Shown one piece after another: positions 1 to 9,425 of a stretch of 64,000 nucleotides of DNA. Source of the stretch: an uncultured Metabacillus sp. (GTDB taxonomy: Bacteria > Bacillota > Bacilli > Bacillales > Bacillaceae); contig NZ_CANNCR010000015.1 of assembly GCF_947503125.1 (NCBI RefSeq), forward strand, positions 28,788 to 92,787. Direction: 5' to 3'. The notes below the pieces were generated by a model. It was given only the letters and a program-made list of their open reading frames with translations. It had not been told where the DNA came from and searched no databases. Numbering within the stretch: the first letter of the stretch is position 1; each line of letters begins with the position of its first letter. Position numbers and translations under genes: made by a program.

Positions 1-1010
1 CGTGTATAGCCCTCAACGATTGGATCAATGAATTCCAAGTGGCTAGGGTTGTTTGCTAATGTAACCTTTGCACGAACAGTATTTTCATCTTTGATCTGTT
101 TATTTGCACCTAAATGGTATTTAACATCACCGCTCCAGCCGTAGTTAATACCGATGGAGCCTTCAGACGGTACTAAATCTTTATTTGGAGCATGCTGGAA
201 TTCGGAAAAAATAATTTCATATGGTTTTCCAAGTACATGTGCCAAGACGTTCAAGCGGCCGCGATGTGCCATCCCGATATTGATGGTATCTGTACCGGAC
301 TGAACAGCACTAGAGATTAATTCATCAAGAATAGGTACAAGCATGTCCAAGCCTTCAATAGAAAAACGCTTTTGTCCTACAAACGTACGGTGAAGGAATT
401 GCTCAAAGCCCTCAACTTCTGTTAGTCTTTTTAAAATCGATTTGCGTTTTTCATCTGTTAGGTCCTTAAATATAGCACCGGACTCTACCATTTTCACAAG
501 CCATGTTTTTTCTTCATAATTGTGGACATGGCTAAATTCAAATGCAATTGTTCTTTTATAAACATCTTTTAAATATTGATACGCTTCGAGCCCGTTTGTT
601 ACATGCTCTGGGGCATCCTTACATAAAAGATGAGCAGGAATGTCTTTTAAGTCCTCTTCAGTCAAATTATATTCTTCAAGTTGAAGAAATTCATTCTTTT
701 CACTGCAATCCTCGAATGGATAAATAGACGCATTTAAGTGTCCATGTCTGCGAATATTTGTCACGAGATTGACTGCTTCTGCGATTTTCGTCATTTTATC
801 AGCACTAATATAGTCATGATCGGCTGATACTGTCATTTGATTAGTCTCTATAGAAGGAGAGCCCCAAGTATCAAAAATTTCCTTTAATTCTATATCAACA
901 GAGTTTGGATCAATTTTATATTGATCGTATTGCTCCATGACATAGCCGAGGTTTGGACCATGGAAATCTTCCCAAGGGAATTTTCTCTTCAGTGAACCTT
1001 CTTCTGACAT
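1..1010 (-). CDS. odhA: 2-oxoglutarate dehydrogenase E1 component, 5' part (runs off the left edge)
   Basis: N-terminal 336 residues or so of the thiamine-diphosphate E1 subunit of the 2-oxoglutarate dehydrogenase complex (TCA cycle, cytoplasm). Translating the minus strand gives a start [18 protein letters not shown] and later [18 protein letters not shown] and the [19 protein letters not shown] region, all typical of OdhA/SucA. The ATG at 1010 follows a GGGGGTAA ribosome binding site. The rest of the gene, and the expected odhB, lie beyond position 1. The yojO and yojN genes follow on the same strand upstream, as near odhA in B. subtilis. A cre-like site sits about 110-125 bp upstream of the start. 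Confidence 0.95.
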   Translation of the reverse strand, partial: MSEEGSLKRKFPWEDFHGPNLGYVMEQYDQYKIDPNSVDIELKEIFDTWGSPSIETNQMTVSADHDYISADKMTKIAEAVNLVTNIRRHGHLNASIYPFEDCSEKNEFLQLEEYNLTEEDLKDIPAHLLCKDAPEHVTNGLEAYQYLKDVYKRTIAFEFSHVHNYEEKTWLVKMVESGAIFKDLTDEKRKSILKRLTEVEGFEQFLHRTFVGQKRFSIEGLDMLVPILDELISSAVQSGTDTINIGMAHRGRLNVLAHVLGKPYEIIFSEFQHAPNKDLVPSEGSIGINYGWSGDVKYHLGANKQIKDENTVRAKVTLANNPSHLEFIDPIVEGYT

Positions 1011-1555
1011 CTAACATTACCCCCAACTATTCATAAGTGTTCAGAAAAACTTTTCTGATACGTAGGAAAGAAATTATTATCCTACAATATTAACCAATGC
1101 TGTTAGTATAGTAGTATGATATTTAAACGCTTCCAAACACTATTTTACCATTGCTATCCTCACATTCCAAGCATAGTTCAGTAAAATTTTTAAAAAAAAT
1201 TCAATCTTTTCCCGCTTTTTTCATAAGATTGATGATTTGTTTGAATTGTTTGAATAATCATACTAATCACTTGTATTTGCTTACTTCTATCATACACCAA
1301 ATTAATTGGAAAAAAGATCAATTTTTATTTTTTTAAAGTATTTTTTTGTTTTGTTTAGCTTGTATGATGTATTTCGTCATACTCACGGGCTATACGCCTG
1401 CAGATTATCCTTTAACCCGATACACTTCAGTTTAAGGACTCTGTTAAAATCAACAATATTCTTTAACATAGCATGTTATTTTGCTAGCTGAGAAGAGAAA
1501 GGCTGTTTCATAAAAATAGCCCCTAGTATCTCGGGTAAGAGCTAGAGGCCTAACA
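1011..1555. other. odhA-yojO intergenic region
   Basis: A 545-bp AT-rich gap. It holds the odhA leader and ribosome binding site, the cre-like site and, at about 1500-1552, remnants of the window's palindromic repeat family: GGCTGTTTCATAAA followed by AGCCCC, and a CTAG...CTAG dyad. These probably act as the yojO 3' hairpin. The short reading frames here have no ribosome binding site and no recognisable product. Confidence 0.5.
1122..1136 (-). promoter_or_regulatory. putative cre (CcpA) site upstream of odhA
   Basis: Minus-strand TTGGAAGCGTTTAAA fits the catabolite response element consensus WTGNAANCGNWNNCW with one mismatch (A for the conserved C). It lies upstream of odhA, a TCA-cycle gene for which glucose repression is known in Bacillus. 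I cannot place the promoter firmly, so whether the site overlaps it is unknown. Confidence 0.4.
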
Positions 1556-3475
1556 TTAAATTGTTTTTAATAGTAGTCTTTTTAATAATGGGAATAGCTG
1601 TTCTGGGAGCTCATCTAATTTATCTACAAAAATACTATACTTTCCATAGATGTTCTGAATTGTTTTTTTGGTGGCTTCGTTAATTTCACCACGTGATAAA
1701 AATACGTTCATTACTTCTATTCCCATTTTTCTTGCTTCTAAAACAGCTTCATGAGTATCGATGACACCATTTCTCTCATATCCCATTGCCGCGGGTTCTC
1801 CATCGGAAAAAACAAGGAGAAATTTTTGTTTTTCGTTTCTCTTCATTAATTGTTTTGTCATATGTCTAATTGCAAAGCCATCACGATTATCCTCCTCTGG
1901 AGAAAGCTGCATTATCTCAGGTCCAGCCTGAGGTTCCAGAGAATCCTTAAAAGAAATAACGGTATTAAAATGATTAGGCTGTCTTGTTTTAGATGCTTCA
2001 TTTGTATCTTCCCAAAAACCGACAATTTGATGCGGTACTCTAACTGACTTTAACGTTTCATGAAATAATGTGATTCCTAGTTTTGTTTGTTCCATTTTAT
2101 CAAACATTGATGCTGAACAATCTACTAATAGGGTAAAAACAGCATCGATTTGCGGTGATTTTTCTTGTTTTTTATAAAATAGCTTTGGGTTATCATCTGT
2201 TAAAATTCGCAAAAGCTTTTTATTTAATCTTCCGATATGGAGATCCGTTCTAGGCAAGGTTCGTTTATGTTCCAATGTTTTCTGGATCATTAGCTTAAGC
2301 TTTTTTTGAAACAATTGAATATTTGAACGATCTGTTTTATATTGTTCAATTTCATTAGGAAGTGGTGGTTTTGCTCCAATAAATACTGGTATCGCATATT
2401 TATTTTCTTTTCCATATGAATAATCAGCTGTCATTGCACGTTCTTCAACTGTATTTTCCAACGCTTCAAGCTTTGAATAATCGTTCTTTTTTGCCTGTTT
2501 GGAAGTACCTTGCACCATCGCAAGCGCCTGATCACCATCATCTCCTTCTCTGACTATGCCGTCTCCGCTGATGGTTGTGTTTGTTCCTTGCTCTAAATCG
2601 AATTGCAAAAAGCTCTTTGTCGGCTTGCTCGTCTCACTATGCCAGGTTGGTAATTTATCACCATGAACGTCTTCATCACCTTTTTTGGCGTCCGCTATCT
2701 TGTCCTTATTTTTTAACTTTGATTTTCGTTTTAGCTCATCAAAAAGACTTGCTGCTTTAAACGATTCATATGGCAAATCAGCTAAATAGAAGTAGGTATT
2801 TAACATATCACTTTCAAGTATTTCTTCCAATACCTCCATTAGGTCAAGAACAATTCGAATGACTTCTTTCGTTGATTTCACGTCGTAGGCTTGATAGAGT
2901 TTAGATTCTATAAAAGGAAAAGCACGATCCAAGTCCTCCGATAAACTTGGAAGCAGTCCTAAAGGTGAATGAGCCGTTAGTTTTAGGTATAATAAATTAA
3001 ATAAAGCATCCGTTAAAATGCCTCGTTCTTGATGAATGGTAAGCTGACTTCTAAAATGCTTACGATACAACTTCCTTCTCATCTCAAAGGCCCTTTTTGT
3101 TCCTGGTCGTTCTCTTTTACTTATTTCCTCTAGACGTACATCTTCTATAAGCATGCATAATTGCTTTGCAAAACTTTCTAGCTTGAATGTTTTCGCCTGT
3201 CCAATAAACAATCCAAGTTCACGATAATTTGTGTTGTAAAAGTTTCCGATGCATCTAAGATAAATGTCACTTTTCATTGCAAGAATCCTTTCGTTTTTTT
3301 CACGATGATCCCAAAAGTGGCTAACATAGATTTTTTCCTCAAAAGGATCTATATAGGATTGGACACTATAGTCAACCTCAAATTTATTTTCTTTCGTAAG
3401 CGCTTTGGCGAGGTCAGATAATTCCATAAATAATAAGGAATCGACTTGTTGATCGTTGAACTTAATAAATCTCAA
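1556..3475 (-). CDS. yojO: VWA-domain protein YojO (NorD/CobT-like)
   Basis: 639 residues, close to the B. subtilis YojO length. The C-terminal third is a von Willebrand A domain with a MIDAS metal site: DCSASM at about residues 452-457, then a downstream SDGEP motif. The N-terminal two thirds are helical and charged with an acidic, low-complexity middle. The start is TTG at 3475 behind GTGAGG. It lies 13 bp after the MoxR-type ATPase yojN. MoxR AAA+ proteins paired with VWA proteins usually act as chaperone systems that insert cofactors or remodel proteins. Related pairs (NorQ/NorD) activate nitric oxide reductase, but no such enzyme is encoded nearby, so the client is unknown. Confidence 0.85.
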   Translation of the reverse strand: MRFIKFNDQQVDSLLFMELSDLAKALTKENKFEVDYSVQSYIDPFEEKIYVSHFWDHREKNERILAMKSDIYLRCIGNFYNTNYRELGLFIGQAKTFKLESFAKQLCMLIEDVRLEEISKRERPGTKRAFEMRRKLYRKHFRSQLTIHQERGILTDALFNLLYLKLTAHSPLGLLPSLSEDLDRAFPFIESKLYQAYDVKSTKEVIRIVLDLMEVLEEILESDMLNTYFYLADLPYESFKAASLFDELKRKSKLKNKDKIADAKKGDEDVHGDKLPTWHSETSKPTKSFLQFDLEQGTNTTISGDGIVREGDDGDQALAMVQGTSKQAKKNDYSKLEALENTVEERAMTADYSYGKENKYAIPVFIGAKPPLPNEIEQYKTDRSNIQLFQKKLKLMIQKTLEHKRTLPRTDLHIGRLNKKLLRILTDDNPKLFYKKQEKSPQIDAVFTLLVDCSASMFDKMEQTKLGITLFHETLKSVRVPHQIVGFWEDTNEASKTRQPNHFNTVISFKDSLEPQAGPEIMQLSPEEDNRDGFAIRHMTKQLMKRNEKQKFLLVFSDGEPAAMGYERNGVIDTHEAVLEARKMGIEVMNVFLSRGEINEATKKTIQNIYGKYSIFVDKLDELPEQLFPLLKRLLLKTI

Positions 3476-3488
3476 TGTAAAAACCTCA

Positions 3489-4376
3489 CTACTCGAATAA
3501 TGTCTCCGCTAAATTGCGAATGGCAGCCTTTTCCCTTTCGTCCTCCAGCTTATCAATAATCCCTCTTTCAATGGCGCGAAGCGGGGGTAAAAATCTTGCT
3601 AAATCACAGGTATCAATTAACGCACGAATAGAAGCTGCTTCTTCTGATACTTGTCCGTTTTGTACAAGGGTAAGAAGATCTGCAGATAATCGAGTGAAAG
3701 TCGTTAATAATGCGGCATCGGCAAGCGCTGACTGACTCTGCAAAACATTTTTTAAATCATTTCCTTGAATATATGGTACATCGATTACAACAAAACGGTT
3801 TTTTAATGCTTCATTTAGCGGGACTGTCCCTACATAACCTTCATTGATTGCAGCAATTACACCAAAGTTTTCTTTTGCCTTGATTACCTCACCTGTAAAT
3901 GGGTTTGTCATCATTCTTCGATAATCAAGGACTCCATTTAAGATTGGCAGGGTTTCAGGTTTTGCCATATTTATTTCATCTATATATAATAAATGTCCGT
4001 TTTTCATTGCCTTTACTACAGGGCCTGAAACAAATTCAATGGAGGTAGAACCATTATGATTTTCAATTGTTTTAAAGCCTAAAAGCGCTTCTGCATCCAA
4101 ATCTATAGAGCAATTAATACTGTGCATTGGTTGTTGAAAAAGAAAAGAAAGTGTTTCTGCCAGCTTTGTCTTACCAGATCCTGTTGGCCCTTTTAACAGT
4201 ACATTTTTCCCCAATGCCAGAGCAATCATCGCATCATGTAAAATCGATTCATCTGCTGGTGTAAAGCCTCCTTTTCCTATTAATAATGTCTCTTCATCAT
4301 TATAAGAAAGTGATGAACGATTCTGTATCATTGTTTTTATTTCTTGAGGTAACTGAAGTGTAAGTAGTTGATCCAT
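3489..4376 (-). CDS. yojN: MoxR-family AAA+ ATPase YojN
   Basis: 295-residue AAA+ ATPase of the MoxR/NorQ type. Walker A GPTGSGKT is at residues 63-70 and Walker B LLYIDEIN at about 129-136, followed by the AAA_5-type core and a C-terminal helical lid. ATG at 4376 follows AAGAAGGA. It is the first gene of a two-gene unit with yojO and most likely powers remodelling of a client recognised through the VWA partner. The unit has its own sigma-A-like promoter at 4435-4463. Confidence 0.88.
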   Translation of the reverse strand: MDQLLTLQLPQEIKTMIQNRSSLSYNDEETLLIGKGGFTPADESILHDAMIALALGKNVLLKGPTGSGKTKLAETLSFLFQQPMHSINCSIDLDAEALLGFKTIENHNGSTSIEFVSGPVVKAMKNGHLLYIDEINMAKPETLPILNGVLDYRRMMTNPFTGEVIKAKENFGVIAAINEGYVGTVPLNEALKNRFVVIDVPYIQGNDLKNVLQSQSALADAALLTTFTRLSADLLTLVQNGQVSEEAASIRALIDTCDLARFLPPLRAIERGIIDKLEDEREKAAIRNLAETLFE

Positions 4377-4434
4377 CTATAATCCTTCTTTCTAGCTTAT
4401 CTATTACGTTTTTAAAAAATTTAGTCCAAAAAAG

Positions 4435-4463
4435 AGTATACTAGAAACTTACGTGGTATACAA
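4435..4463 (-). promoter_or_regulatory. sigma-A-type promoter of yojN-yojO
   Basis: Minus-strand -35 TTGTAT (4458-4463) and -10 TATACT (4435-4440) with an exact 17-bp spacer, about 60 bp upstream of the yojN start. Judged only from consensus and spacing. Confidence 0.5.
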
Positions 4464-4516
4464 AGGGAAGGATTTTTTCTAAGTAAATAAATGACGTCAA
4501 ACCTTTTAGAAGACGC

Positions 4517-4550
4517 AAAAAAAGAACCTAAAAAGTAGGCTCTTTTTTAT
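4517..4550 (-). terminator. intrinsic terminator after cwlS
   Basis: Stem AAAGAGCCTA / TAGGTTCTTT (one G-U pair) with a 5-nt loop, flanked by A and T tracts. It starts 8 bp past the cwlS stop and could work in both directions. Confidence 0.75.
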
Positions 4551-4557
4551 TTTTTGA

Positions 4558-5610
4558 TTAGAAACGCTTTGCACCTAAATAGCGCTGCTTCCAATATGTA
4601 TTATTTAAATTAGAGATTGTAACTCCTGAACTGCTTGCGTGAATAAATTCATTATTTCCTAAATAAATTCCCATATGTGAGGGACCTGCTTTATAGGTTG
4701 TAAAATAAACAAAATCACCTACAGAAGGCGTACTTACCGACTTCATCATATCCCAATAGCCCGCAGTGCTTAAACGGGAAACAGATGTAACTTTATTTAG
4801 CACATAATAAATGAATCCACTGCAATCAAATCCTGATGGCGTATTTCCGCCCCAACGATATGGTGTTCCCATTAATGCTTTTGCTTCACTTATCATCTTA
4901 TCAACTTTGCTAACAGATGAGCTTTGCTGAGAACCTTGAGAACCTGAATTGTTTGTGGAAGGCTTACTAACTTCCCCATTTACTTTTAAGACTTGTCCAA
5001 TCATAAGAAAATCTGATTTTAAATTGTTTGTAACCTTTAGCTCTGCAATTGTTATATTAAACTTATTGGCAATCTTCCATAATGAATCACCAGCTTTTAC
5101 CGTATATGTAGAAGAAGATGAACCTGAGTTTGTTGGTTTCTCTGCTTGATTACTAGATTGACTATTTCCTGCTGTTTGACCAGCTGTTTTTTTCACGACT
5201 AGAGTTTGACCTACATAAATCAGATCACCTTTTAAGCCATTAAGCCTTTTTAATTCACTTACAGATGTATTATACCTTCTTGAAATAACCCACAACGAAT
5301 CCCCCGCCTTCACCTTATAGGTTGATGTGGATGTTAATGGTTTTTTTTGTGTTGTTCCAGACGTTGAGCTAGAGCTTGCAGATGAAGTTTTCTTTGGCCC
5401 TGGAACTTCAAGAACTTGACCGACTCTCAAAAAACTTGAGTTTAAACCATTCAAATCCATAAGTGTTTTAACAGATGTGTTATAATCTCGGGAAAGCTCC
5501 CAGAGTGTATCCCCGCTTTTCACTTTAATACTCTCGGCAGCTGCCATTGATGTAAATAACGTTGAACTTACTACAGCAGTTGCTGTTAATCCAATCAGTT
5601 TTTGCTTCAT
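4558..5610 (-). CDS. cwlS: LysM-NlpC/P60 peptidoglycan endopeptidase CwlS
   Basis: 350 residues. A signal peptide ends near AAAES (about residue 25). Three LysM repeats follow at about 27-70, 98-140 and 169-211, separated by Ser/Thr/Asn-rich linkers, then an NlpC/P60 domain at about 238-350. The catalytic residues are visible: Cys263 in FDCSGF, His312 in SHMG and His324 in FIHASS. The product should be secreted, bind the wall by LysM, and cut D-gamma-glutamyl-diaminopimelate bonds, as CwlS/LytE/LytF do in cell separation. B. subtilis CwlS has four LysM units, so this one is a repeat shorter. Position between yojN and cdaS matches yojL/cwlS. ATG follows AGGAGGTTACTAGTAGAA. Confidence 0.9.
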   Translation of the reverse strand: MKQKLIGLTATAVVSSTLFTSMAAAESIKVKSGDTLWELSRDYNTSVKTLMDLNGLNSSFLRVGQVLEVPGPKKTSSASSSSTSGTTQKKPLTSTSTYKVKAGDSLWVISRRYNTSVSELKRLNGLKGDLIYVGQTLVVKKTAGQTAGNSQSSNQAEKPTNSGSSSSTYTVKAGDSLWKIANKFNITIAELKVTNNLKSDFLMIGQVLKVNGEVSKPSTNNSGSQGSQQSSSVSKVDKMISEAKALMGTPYRWGGNTPSGFDCSGFIYYVLNKVTSVSRLSTAGYWDMMKSVSTPSVGDFVYFTTYKAGPSHMGIYLGNNEFIHASSSGVTISNLNNTYWKQRYLGAKRF

Positions 5611-5893
5611 TTCTACTAGTAACCTCCTAGGTATGTATCCAATAATAGTTTAATAGATAAATAGACGAAAAACTACATAATGACATAAAATATGTAATAA
5701 ACTGATAAAAATTTCTCAATATTATCATACATAAACTTACAGTTATAGACAATCATTTCTTTTTACAAGGCTGCAAATTTTCTCAAAGCCAACCTCTTTA
5801 TCTGTTAATATATCGAATCGTTGTTAAGAAATACAAATTTTGTTATCCCGCTTCATTCCAACCATTTTTCTCCTCTAACACCTATATGTTATC

Positions 5894-6541
5894 TTAATGA
5901 TCTTTTAGTTTATCACCATTTTGAAATCCTGCTTCCGATGAACTTATTGGATATAAAGTACCATCCAATGCAAAAGACATTTTACCTGTTTCTTCAGAAA
6001 CAACTAATACAAGGGCATCTGATATTTCAGAAAGGCCGATTGCTGCACGGTGTCTTGTACCCACTTTTTTATTTCCAAAATTTTGCTCAGTTAAAGGCAA
6101 AACATTTGCAGCAGAAATGATATAATCCCCCTTTATAAGTACTGCTCCATCATGAAGCGGGTTTCCGGGAAAAAAGATACTTTCAACCAATCTGCTCGAT
6201 AAATTTGCATTTAGCTGGATTCCTCCCTGCAGGAACCTGCCTACTGCTTGATTACGCTCAATAATAAGTAATGCACCATGTCGACGATCCGACAAATTTT
6301 GGATCGCTTTTGCAATCTCTATGTAATTTGTTGTGAAGTCTGAGATATATGCCTTTAAGTAAAAAAAAGATGCTGAGGACTGGATTTCATTAAACCGGTC
6401 TCGAATATGAGCAAGCTCACATAGTAAGCAATAATCCTTTTCGCCAATTGAAGACCTCATCATTTCTGCTTCTTCAATAATTTGTTCCAGGTGAAATGAA
6501 ATGTGATTTTTAATGTCCGTAAATGGTTTGCTCTTTTCCAA
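5894..6541 (-). CDS. cdaS: diadenylate cyclase CdaS
   Basis: Makes cyclic di-AMP from two ATP. The DisA_N/DAC domain shows the two catalytic signatures HDGAVLI and RHRAAIGLSE, plus the C-terminal LVVSEETGKMSFALDG block. A short helical region precedes it, as in the sporulation-associated CdaS (YojJ), where it is autoinhibitory; there is no transmembrane segment as in CdaA. The frame opens at a GTG at 6550, but that codon directly touches AAAGGAGG. The TTG at 6541 has a 9-nt spacing and is the more likely start, giving 215 residues. Location beside cwlS matches B. subtilis. Confidence 0.88.
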   Translation of the reverse strand: MEKSKPFTDIKNHISFHLEQIIEEAEMMRSSIGEKDYCLLCELAHIRDRFNEIQSSASFFYLKAYISDFTTNYIEIAKAIQNLSDRRHGALLIIERNQAVGRFLQGGIQLNANLSSRLVESIFFPGNPLHDGAVLIKGDYIISAANVLPLTEQNFGNKKVGTRHRAAIGLSEISDALVLVVSEETGKMSFALDGTLYPISSSEAGFQNGDKLKDH

Positions 6542-6672
6542 CTGATCCACCCTCCTTTGTATTAGTTTTATTATTTTTAAAAATAATATGAATTAATTTT
6601 TTCTCATCATTCACTTGTTCTCATGTATCATTTTTCTTTTTTATCCCATACTAAAAATGGGAGGTTTTGCCA

Positions 6673-6915
6673 ATGATTACACAGAAAATTTTTCAATATA
6701 CTTTTAGTATCCTTGGAGTACTTTCATTAGGTTATTTTTATTATCAAATGTTTAAAGGTGAATCACGTAAAGAAGATAATTAACTAGATGCTTTCTGGCT
6801 CTGGATAGGGTTAATTACAGGACTTGCAGCAGGGGCAATCAGACTTTCAATACGGCTTCGAATCATTCAAAAGCGAAATGAATTTTTGTTATACAAAAAA
6901 GCTAATTCCGTTTAG
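6673..6915 (+). pseudogene. small two-helix membrane protein interrupted by an in-frame TAA
   Basis: A GGGAGG site 8 bp upstream leads an ATG (6673) opening a 36-codon frame: MITQKIFQYTFSILG..., one hydrophobic helix, then KGESRKEDN and TAA at 6781-6783. The same frame stays open after that stop for 43 more codons: LDAFWLWIGLITGLAAGAI, a second helix, then a basic tail ending in KKANSV and TAG at 6913-6915, inside the terminator. Read through, it makes a coherent protein of about 80 residues with two membrane segments. I read this as a gene broken by a nonsense change. A genuine 36-residue product or a sequencing error are the alternatives. Confidence 0.5.
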
Positions 6916-6928
6916 AATTAGCTTTTTT
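6895..6928. terminator. bidirectional terminator between 6673 gene and bshB2
   Basis: Perfect 14-bp inverted repeat AAAAAAGCTAATTC / GAATTAGCTTTTTT with a 6-nt loop, with T tracts on both strands. It serves the plus-strand small gene and minus-strand bshB2. Confidence 0.85.
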
Positions 6929-6947
6929 CTTCTATATTAAATGAGGG

Positions 6948-7616
6948 TTAACAATCATCCCACTTATAGGTATAGTACACTTCTGTTTCAAACCAATGCG
7001 TAACTTCAGGATCTTTATTCAACAGCTTTTCCTCCATCTGCTTAAGCATTCCTTCTGTTTGTGAACGATGTGCTTTAAGAGCTTTCAATTTGATATCTGC
7101 TACATCAGTTATATTGATTGTAACATCAGGCTCCCCGATTTTCTCGAATCGATCATTAGAAAAGGCTAAACAATACGTTAATGGTCGCTTTTGAACAGGT
7201 CGTCGTTTCAACGCACGGATTACAGCTGCCCCACAAGCATCATGATCCGGATGTACGGCAAAACCTGGATAAAAGGTCACAACAAGTGATGGCTCAATTT
7301 CATCAATAATCTTTTCCATCATATCTGCCAATTGTTCATCATCTTCAAACTCAAGGGTTTTATCACGTAAACCAAGCATCCTTAAATCCTGAATATCCAT
7401 AGCTTCACAAGCAGCTTCTAACTCTTTCTTACGGATTAGCGGCAGAGATTCACGATTCGCAAATAAAGGATTCCCCATATTTCTTCCCATCTCGCCTAAT
7501 GTACCACAAGCATAGGTTACAGGAATTCCTGCCTTTCTTTTTTGTGCAATTAGTCCTGCAACGCCGAACGATTCGTCATCAGGATGTGGTAAGATTACTA
7601 GAACATGTTCTCTCAT
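6948..7616 (-). CDS. bshB2: bacillithiol biosynthesis deacetylase BshB2
   Basis: 222-residue LmbE/PIG-L-family zinc deacetylase. The metal motif PHPDDESFG is at residues 10-18, with further ligands in HPDH (residues 122-125). The family removes the acetyl group from GlcNAc-malate to give GlcN-malate, the second step of bacillithiol synthesis. It follows yojF by 48 bp, the B. subtilis yojF-yojG arrangement; yojG is bshB2. Bacillithiol use is consistent with the bacilliredoxin gene brxA at 42.9 kb. Confidence 0.9.
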   Translation of the reverse strand: MREHVLVILPHPDDESFGVAGLIAQKRKAGIPVTYACGTLGEMGRNMGNPLFANRESLPLIRKKELEAACEAMDIQDLRMLGLRDKTLEFEDDEQLADMMEKIIDEIEPSLVVTFYPGFAVHPDHDACGAAVIRALKRRPVQKRPLTYCLAFSNDRFEKIGEPDVTINITDVADIKLKALKAHRSQTEGMLKQMEEKLLNKDPEVTHWFETEVYYTYKWDDC

Positions 7617-7664
7617 TCTTCAATCTCCTTTTTTAAAAAAGAATTTATTAAACGATGTATTAAT

Positions 7665-8015
7665 TTAATATCGAAAAGGATTTTCACTTATTTGCAATGC
7701 AATTGCTAATTGTCCTTCCGAGTTGTGTCCGGCCATTAAAAGCTGATTTTCATCATTGTAAAGAAAATCGGTCAGCCCTTCAGCATAGACCCAGCCCTCA
7801 TCCATCTTTAACCCAACACGGTAAGGACCATTCCCTGTAATTTTTGCTTGGTTATAAGCTACCTTTGTATTGCGAATGAACGCAACCACAGTCATGTTTG
7901 ATTCATTTTTATGGGCTGAATATGCACCTGTTGTTGTTTCTAAATGAATATATACTTGTTTATTTAAAAATTGATCAAGATATGCTTGTACATCCTTCTT
8001 ATTGATTGGCAACAT
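7665..8015 (-). CDS. yojF: YojF family protein (DUF1806-type)
   Basis: 116 residues from the ATG at 8015 (MLPINKKDVQAYLDQFLNKQ), which has an AGGGAGGA site at good spacing. The open frame extends 30 codons further upstream, but that part overlaps the preceding gene and has no ribosome binding site. The family is small and uncharacterised, and almost always sits next to bshB2, so a role linked to bacillithiol is plausible but unproven. Sequence suggests a compact beta-rich cytoplasmic protein. Confidence 0.8.
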   Translation of the reverse strand: MLPINKKDVQAYLDQFLNKQVYIHLETTTGAYSAHKNESNMTVVAFIRNTKVAYNQAKITGNGPYRVGLKMDEGWVYAEGLTDFLYNDENQLLMAGHNSEGQLAIALQISENPFRY

Positions 8016-8064
8016 CTTAAAATCCTCCCTATAACTATTGATCCTAAATTTTCCGGCTGTCACA

Positions 8065-8328
8065 TTATTTCTTAACTTCTTCAAATACCTTGCTATGTAA
8101 TTCAATTAATTTAACTTTATAAGTATCAGGTAATGAAGATGAAATAATTCTTTTAATAGCTGAATGAAATTTTTCTTCTGGAGTTTTTCTTAACCGCGGG
8201 TGGGTCATTTCATCCTTCAGCTCGATAACAATGGAAGACCATAGTGTTTCAAAATCATCCTTTTTTACATACATAGAACGATTTACCCATAATTGTCGAT
8301 AGGCATCTAATAATTCCTTAGCATCCAT
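8065..8328 (-). CDS. conserved-looking 87-aa hypothetical protein
   Basis: Start MDAKELLDAYRQLWVNRSMY, ATG at 8328 behind AAGGGAGAAC. Charged, predicted mostly helical, no signal peptide or membrane segment, no metal motif. It lies between yojE (16 bp upstream) and yojF (49 bp downstream) on the same strand, so it is probably co-transcribed with the bshB2 group. I do not recognise the family. Confidence 0.7.
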   Translation of the reverse strand: MDAKELLDAYRQLWVNRSMYVKKDDFETLWSSIVIELKDEMTHPRLRKTPEEKFHSAIKRIISSSLPDTYKVKLIELHSKVFEEVKK

Positions 8329-8343
8329 TTCTTTGTTCTCCCT

Positions 8344-9285
8344 TTATAAACCGATTGAATTTTTTCTCGTTCGTTTTATTTCGACTTTACTTAAGTATTT
8401 TGAGTTAGAAAAAGTAAATAAAATTAATGCACTCCAAATAAATGAAAAGGTAATGATTTCAATTGTAGAAAATGGTTCCTTGTATAAAACGATCCCAATG
8501 ATCAAGGTTATCGTTGGTGAAATATACTGTAAAACTCCGATCATGAACAATGGAATGCGCTGCGCCCCACTCGCAAATAGCAATAAAGGAAGTGCTGTTG
8601 CAATCCCAGCTCCAACCAATAACACATTTGTCGTTATATCAAATGCAAAAAACTCTGATTTCCCGCTACTAAAGATCAACCATAAATAATAGGCTGCAAT
8701 CGGAGTAACAACCAATGTTTCGAAGGTTAACCCGATGGAAGGACAAAGCTTTGTCATCTTTTTTGTCAATCCATACAAACCAAAGCTTAATGCTAACGTA
8801 ATTGCAATCCAGGGAACCTGACCATAATGGAGAGTCATGATCATGACACCGATGGCGGCAATAAGAAAAGAGACCTTTTGTAAAAGATTTAGCCTTTCCT
8901 TAAAAAAGATCATTCCTAATAGCACACTGATTAAAGGATTTATGTAGTATCCTAGGCTTGCCTCGATCATATTGTCATGATTAACAGACCATATATAAAC
9001 AAACCAATTAATGCTTATTAGCAATGATGACAATAATAAGGAAATAAATAACAGTGGCTGTTTTATAATTCTTTTGCTTGCATCCATTACATTTTTCCAC
9101 TCTTTATTAAAGGAAAGCACTACGACCATAAACATAAACGACCAGAAAATTCGATGTGCTAAAATTTCTTCTGCTGAAACATGTTCGATCATTTTCCAAT
9201 ATAAAGGCAAAATACCCCAAAGAAAATAAGAGCCTGCGGTATAAATAAGACCTAATTTGTATGTATTCACTGCTGACGTATCCAT
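8344..9285 (-). CDS. yojE: RarD-type EamA transporter YojE
   Basis: 313 residues with about ten hydrophobic helices. The N-terminal block GLIYTAGSYFLWGILPLYWK and the SLLISINWFVYIWSVN region are hallmarks of the RarD branch of the drug/metabolite transporter superfamily. Substrate unknown. ATG at 9285; first gene of the yojE / 87-aa / yojF / bshB2 run, matching B. subtilis yojE. Confidence 0.85.
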   Translation of the reverse strand: MDTSAVNTYKLGLIYTAGSYFLWGILPLYWKMIEHVSAEEILAHRIFWSFMFMVVVLSFNKEWKNVMDASKRIIKQPLLFISLLLSSLLISINWFVYIWSVNHDNMIEASLGYYINPLISVLLGMIFFKERLNLLQKVSFLIAAIGVMIMTLHYGQVPWIAITLALSFGLYGLTKKMTKLCPSIGLTFETLVVTPIAAYYLWLIFSSGKSEFFAFDITTNVLLVGAGIATALPLLLFASGAQRIPLFMIGVLQYISPTITLIIGIVLYKEPFSTIEIITFSFIWSALILFTFSNSKYLSKVEIKRTRKNSIGL

Positions 9286-9425
9286 CTTAAAACCTCACTC
9301 CTTATTCACCTAATGACCATTATAAACATTAAGCTTCATGTCCTACAACATATACGCCTTACTAACCTATTTATAAACTAATGCATATCATGATACTGAC
9401 TATTTCTAGGTAAGGATGTGGAAGG

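Noticed and set aside
1151..1491. Two 61-codon plus frames upstream of yojO's end
   Set aside because: No ribosome binding site, AT-rich low-complexity translation, and they overlap the repeat remnant.
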